Below are positions 5,230-8,015 of a stretch of 8,015 nt of DNA, piece by piece (the stretch's first letter is position 1; each line of letters opens with the position of its first letter). Made by a program: the position numbers and the translations under genes. This DNA is from an uncultured Clostridia bacterium. GTDB taxonomy: Bacteria; Bacillota; Clostridia; Oscillospirales; Oscillospiraceae. Below the pieces are notes generated by a model, which was given only the letters and a program-made list of their open reading frames with translations, was not told the origin of the DNA and searched no databases. The DNA is taken from positions 1-8,015 of the forward strand of contig CAMEWZ010000070.1 in NCBI GenBank assembly GCA_945946745.1, written 5' to 3'.

Positions 5230-7311
5230 TTACTCTACGCCTCTGAGGTACAGTCCTCTGGTGCACGCGCCGGGGTCGAAGGGCTCGGGGTTGAGGTAGT
5301 CAGCCAGGATGCGGTCTACTTCCCGGCTGTTTTCCGTGGTGAAGTACAGCCGCACCGCCCACAGTCCCAGCTTGGCCAGGTCATCCTGGCGATCCAGCCA
5401 GCTTAGCTTCTTGCCGTTGAGCAGCACGCTGCGGCAGCTGTCCCCGTCCCGAATGATGGGGAAATCCGCGCCGGTTTTATCGGTGAGCTTGGTGGTGGCC
5501 ATGTCGCAGGTGCATTCTCCCGTGCGGCCCCGGATCAGACAGTGCTCCGTGACCATCAGCGGCAGGCGGCCATAGGCAATCAGCTCGGCATTTACGGCCT
5601 TGCTCAAGTCCCGGATCTGGGGCAGGGTGGCCTCAAAGCTGACGGTGGCGGAGGCCAGCTCCAGGGAACGCAGCACGTTCATGGTGCCGGAGTTGTAAAC
5701 GTTCAAGCCAAAATCCCCGTGGATGCGCATATCCGCCTCCCGAACGGGCAGCAGCAGGCCCAGGTTTCCCACCAGGGCATCCTTGACGCCCAGGGCGCGA
5801 AGCTTGGTCAGCCCCGCTTTGAATTTGGGCATCTCCCCGTCGTGGACGATCCGGGGCAGCGCCACCGCCAGACGGCCCCGCTGAACCAGCCGCGCCGTCA
5901 TGGCGTCGTCGGCCAGCAGAATGTGCATGGGCACATAGAGCATGGCGGTTTCCAGATTGAGAAGTCCCGGGGTCAGCTGCTCCCGGGTGGTGACCTGCAC
6001 CGTCAGACCGGGCAGACCCTTGGGGCCTTTGTATTCGGGCACGGGCTTGGGCTTGCGGATGGGCTGCTCCTCCCGCCGGGCCCGCAGGGCAGTGAGCTGG
6101 TTCAGCACGTCCCGGCGCATGGCGTTTACCGCCGCGGCGGAGATGATCAGCCCCGGCTCCACATGGGTGCGCACCTCGGCGCAGCGGAAGGGGGTGCCGC
6201 CGGTTTTTGCCACCCGCTGGGCCAGCATCGCGCCGGTCAAGGGCAGGTTCCGGGCCAGCTCCGGACGGGGGCCGTCGCTGCGGCAGGTGCGGCCTTCCGG
6301 GTCTGTGGCGGTGAGGTAGCTGCCGTCAACGGATACCACCGCCCGGAATTTCAAATCCACCAGTGGGGTTTCGCCGGCCTCATAGGACTGGCGGGCGGCC
6401 TGGAGCCACTGGGGATCCTCGGTGGTTTCCTGGCGGGTGCCGAACATGGTTTCGTCGATACGGCTGGTGTAGTACCCGTCGGTGAAGCCCTGGCGGTTGA
6501 AGGCGGTCATCAGCGCGTCCATCATAGGCTTGGTGACAACTCCTTCGTCCAGCGCCTTGCGGTAGACGGCGGTGACGGTGGCCACGTATTCCGGCCGCTT
6601 CATCCGGCCCTCCAGCTTCACGGAGGCCACGCCCATGGCTTCCATTTCCTTCAGATAATGCACCAGGCAGTTGTCCTTTAGGCTTAGGGGGTATTTCTCC
6701 TGCCAGCGGGCGTAGCCGTAGCTCTGGCGGCAGGGCTGGGCGCAGCGGCCCCGGTTGCCGGAGCGGCTGCCGATGACGGCGGACAGGTAGCACTGGCCGG
6801 AATAGCACATGCACAGCGCTCCGTGGCCGAACACCTCGATCTCAATGGGAGAATTGGCGCAGATGTAGCGGATCTCCTCCCGGCTCAGCTCCCGGCTTAA
6901 AACCACCCGCTTTAAGCCCATGGCGGCGCACAGCTGCACCCCGGACAGGGAGTGGACGGTCATTTGGGTGGAGCCGTGGACGGGCATCTTGGGCGCGATC
7001 TGGCGGCACAGCTGTACGATGCCCAAGTCCTGGACAATGAAGGCGTCAATGTTGTTCTGAGCGGCGTGGCGGATCAGCTCCGCCGCCTCCTTCATTTCCC
7101 GGTCAGACACCAGGGTGTTCAAGGTCAGATGCACCTGAACGCCCCGGACGTGGCAGTATTTCACCGCCTCCACCAGGGTCTGGGGGGTAAAGTTTTTCGC
7201 GCTTTGGCGGGCGTTCAGATTGCCAACGCCCAGATACACCGCATTGGCTCCGTTCTGCACCGCTGCCCGAAGGGCCTCCATAGACCCGGCAGGCGCCAAC
7301 AATTCCAGCAT
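5230..7311 (-). CDS. U32 family protein with DUF3656-type extension, probable Fe-S dependent RNA hydroxylation enzyme
   Basis: A 693-residue cytoplasmic protein annotated in databases as 'peptidase U32' or collagenase. Studied relatives (RlhA, TrhP) instead hydroxylate 23S rRNA or tRNA uridines/cytidines, and UbiU/UbiV hydroxylate ubiquinone precursors, so protease activity is doubtful. The N-terminal U32 barrel starts LELLAPAGSMEALRAAV (2-18). The signature region EVFGHGALCMCYSGQC (159-174) is followed by GNRGRCAQPCR (185-195), then KLEGRMKRPEYV (232-243). Cys167-x6-Cys174-x15-Cys190 matches the spacing of three Fe-S ligands in UbiU; the fourth may be Cys194 or Cys215. A middle domain (about 300-430) resembles DUF3656. 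The C-terminal part (about 435-680) looks like a degenerate second barrel. The start has GGAG (7321-7324, minus) 9 nt upstream. It is longer than TrhP (about 450) and near RlhA (about 650). rRNA versus tRNA substrate cannot be decided. Confidence 0.85.
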   Translation of the reverse strand: MLELLAPAGSMEALRAAVQNGANAVYLGVGNLNARQSAKNFTPQTLVEAVKYCHVRGVQVHLTLNTLVSDREMKEAAELIRHAAQNNIDAFIVQDLGIVQLCRQIAPKMPVHGSTQMTVHSLSGVQLCAAMGLKRVVLSRELSREEIRYICANSPIEIEVFGHGALCMCYSGQCYLSAVIGSRSGNRGRCAQPCRQSYGYARWQEKYPLSLKDNCLVHYLKEMEAMGVASVKLEGRMKRPEYVATVTAVYRKALDEGVVTKPMMDALMTAFNRQGFTDGYYTSRIDETMFGTRQETTEDPQWLQAARQSYEAGETPLVDLKFRAVVSVDGSYLTATDPEGRTCRSDGPRPELARNLPLTGAMLAQRVAKTGGTPFRCAEVRTHVEPGLIISAAAVNAMRRDVLNQLTALRARREEQPIRKPKPVPEYKGPKGLPGLTVQVTTREQLTPGLLNLETAMLYVPMHILLADDAMTARLVQRGRLAVALPRIVHDGEMPKFKAGLTKLRALGVKDALVGNLGLLLPVREADMRIHGDFGLNVYNSGTMNVLRSLELASATVSFEATLPQIRDLSKAVNAELIAYGRLPLMVTEHCLIRGRTGECTCDMATTKLTDKTGADFPIIRDGDSCRSVLLNGKKLSWLDRQDDLAKLGLWAVRLYFTTENSREVDRILADYLNPEPFDPGACTRGLYLRGVE

Positions 7312-7367
7312 AGCTTTTCTCTCCGTTCCTTTATATACGCATACTCCGTCAGCTTATATTAATGTAC

Positions 7368-7396
7368 AGTATAGCATACCGCTCAGAAAACTTCCA
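7368..7396 (-). promoter_or_regulatory. Putative extended -10 promoter for the U32 gene
   Basis: On the minus strand the sequence reads TGCTATACT: an extended -10 (TG-N-TATACT, with TATACT at 7373-7368). A poor -35 candidate, TGGAAG (7396-7391), lies 17 nt further upstream. Transcription would start near 7361, giving a leader of about 50 nt before the ATG at 7311. The weak -35 is compatible with an extended -10 promoter. Confidence 0.5.
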
Positions 7397-7502
7397 GCCC
7401 TTCTGGAAGAATTCAGAAAGAATTCAAGAAAAGTTAAAAAGCACCGGGAAAAATTGTGCCCGAAATGGGAAAAACACACAATATTTAGGGCCATGCGGTA
7501 AT

Positions 7503-7555
7503 ATCACCAAAAATCCCCCCATGGGGGATGGAAAAAAGCCGGGAAATGTGGTGAT
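7503..7555. promoter_or_regulatory. Nested inverted repeats just upstream of the cooS promoter; minus-strand terminator-like stem
   Basis: The outer inverted pair is ATCACCA (7503-7509) and TGGTGAT (7549-7555). Inside is a perfect hairpin, ATCCCCC-CAT-GGGGGAT (7513-7529). On the minus strand the inner stem is followed by TTTTT, so it resembles an intrinsic terminator that would stop antisense transcription from the right. The outer pair ends 8 nt before the -35 box, a reasonable place for a regulator to bind. Which of these roles applies is inference. Confidence 0.35.
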
Positions 7556-7563
7556 TTCTCCGG

Positions 7564-7592
7564 TTGACAATCCCAGGCCGAATTGGTAGAAT
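7564..7592 (+). promoter_or_regulatory. Near-consensus sigma-70/sigma-A promoter for the CO dehydrogenase gene
   Basis: A perfect -35 TTGACA (7564-7569), a 17-nt spacer, and -10 TAGAAT (7587-7592) match the housekeeping consensus at 11 of 12 positions. Transcription would begin around 7599, giving an untranslated leader of about 75 nt before the TTG start. The strength of the match suggests high expression unless a repressor acts on the adjacent inverted repeat. Confidence 0.75.
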
Positions 7593-7660
7593 AATATCGA
7601 TACACTATGTTCTGTATGGAGCATGGCGTTCGTCTGTTATTTCTAAAGAATCTTTTGATT

Positions 7661-7666
7661 AGGAGG
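7661..7666 (+). promoter_or_regulatory. Ribosome binding site fixing the TTG start of cooS
   Basis: AGGAGG lies 8 nt before TTG at 7675. No ATG or GTG occurs in frame between it and the conserved N-terminal region until Met13, which has no ribosome binding site. The non-ATG start is therefore the best choice. Confidence 0.85.
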
Positions 7667-7674
7667 AAATCACA

Positions 7675-8015
7675 TTGAAGGATTGGGCATCTTTAATCAC
7701 CATCGAGGAGATGGAAGCTGCCACCAACTCTCTGCTGGAAACCGCACAGAAGGTTGGTGCCGATACCTGGCAGCAGCGTGTTAAGAACCAGACTCCTCAC
7801 TGCGGCTTCGGCGAAAGCGGCACCTGCTGCCGGATCTGCTCCATGGGCCCCTGCCGCATCACCAAGAAGGCTCCCCGGGGCATCTGCGGCTGCGATGTGC
7901 ACGGCATCGTAGGCCGTAACTACCTGCGCTTCACCGCCGGCGGCGCCGCCACCCACTCTGACCACGGCCGTGAAATCATGCACACCCTGTACCAGACCAA
8001 GGAAGGCGGCAACTA
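7675..8015 (+). CDS. cooS: Anaerobic Ni-carbon monoxide dehydrogenase catalytic subunit, N-terminal part (cut by window end)
   Basis: The visible 113 residues are the start of a protein of typically about 620-670 residues that interconverts CO and CO2 at a Ni-Fe-S C-cluster in the cytoplasm. It works alone or with acetyl-CoA synthase in the Wood-Ljungdahl pathway. The diagnostic cysteine region is complete: HCGFGESGTCCRICSMGPCR (42-61), then GICGCDVHGIVGRNYLR (69-85) and GGAATHSDHGREIM (89-102). By comparison with structurally known CODHs, Cys43 and Cys51 should bind the inter-subunit D-cluster, and Cys52, Cys55, Cys60 and Cys71 the B-cluster. C-cluster ligands lie beyond the window. The start is TTG at 7675. 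Oddities: Cys60 and Cys71 are separated by 10 residues where I recall 13 in well-studied enzymes, and there is an extra Cys73 where Ala is usual. Whether it sits in an acs operon or with cooC/cooF cannot be seen. Confidence 0.9.
   Translation, partial: MKDWASLITIEEMEAATNSLLETAQKVGADTWQQRVKNQTPHCGFGESGTCCRICSMGPCRITKKAPRGICGCDVHGIVGRNYLRFTAGGAATHSDHGREIMHTLYQTKEGGN

Larger units (their letters stand above)
7312..7674. other. Divergent intergenic region between the U32 gene and the CO dehydrogenase gene
   Basis: This 363-bp gene-free stretch is clearly more AT-rich than the coding DNA on either side. It holds a probable promoter for each flanking gene, a terminator-like stem at 7513-7529 nested in the inverted pair ATCACCA/TGGTGAT, and a 7-bp hairpin CTTCCAG/CTGGAAG (7391-7397/7403-7409). 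I see no conserved riboswitch, T-box or CooA-type site (TGTCA-N6-CGACA). Short open frames here have no ribosome binding site. Confidence 0.6.

Noticed and set aside
5542..6681. A 379-codon plus-strand frame opposite the U32 gene
   Set aside because: It has the same shadow composition. The minus strand carries the conserved U32 signature.
7441..7462. Possible small pseudoknot (CAC/GTG with CGGG/CCCG)
   Set aside because: The stems are only 3 and 4 bp, and the position is upstream of the likely transcription starts of both neighbouring genes, so it is probably chance.
7693..7983. Minus-strand frame of 96 codons opposite the CO dehydrogenase
   Set aside because: It is an antisense shadow. The plus strand has the diagnostic cysteine motifs and a strong ribosome binding site.

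Overview
The window looks like chromosomal DNA from an anaerobic, GC-rich low-G+C-lineage Firmicute, most likely a gut-type Clostridia member near Oscillospiraceae/Ruminococcaceae. This is inferred from three things: strong AGGAGG-type ribosome binding sites; a Gram-positive-style maf-mreC-mreD-PBP2 cell-shape operon; and a neighbouring Ni-carbon monoxide dehydrogenase gene, with intergenic regions packed with hairpin repeats. No species is claimed.

Layout. Positions 1-666 contain no credible gene and are almost entirely repeats. There are two opposed copies of a hairpin element with interchangeable stems (1-53, 119-172). A cluster of back-to-back hairpins lies at 315-415. A third family has three copies (204-290, 438-523, 600-663), two of them forming a long imperfect inverted repeat. 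Positions 667-4931 are a tight minus-strand operon read maf, mreC, mreD, PBP2 (mrdA), with gene junctions that overlap or lie within 10 nt. Positions 4932-5229 hold a roughly 265-bp intergenic element with terminal inverted repeats. Positions 5230-7311 (minus) encode a long U32-family protein, probably an Fe-S dependent RNA hydroxylation enzyme of the RlhA/TrhP type. Positions 7312-7674 are a divergent regulatory region. From 7675 to the right edge (plus) runs the N-terminal part of an anaerobic CO dehydrogenase catalytic subunit (CooS-like), starting at TTG.

Functionally, MreC, MreD and PBP2 are core elongasome parts that direct lateral peptidoglycan synthesis. Maf is a nucleotide pyrophosphatase that often travels with mre genes. 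mreB is not present between maf and mreC, where many Firmicutes carry it. The U32 gene is co-directional with the operon but separated from it by the repeat element. The CO dehydrogenase belongs to energy/one-carbon metabolism and is transcribed away from the rest from a near-consensus promoter.

No new multi-gene system is visible. The most unusual material is the repeat DNA, especially the hairpins whose flanks are conserved while their stems are replaced wholesale. Second come some details of the CO dehydrogenase N-terminus and an apparent internal duplication in the U32 protein.
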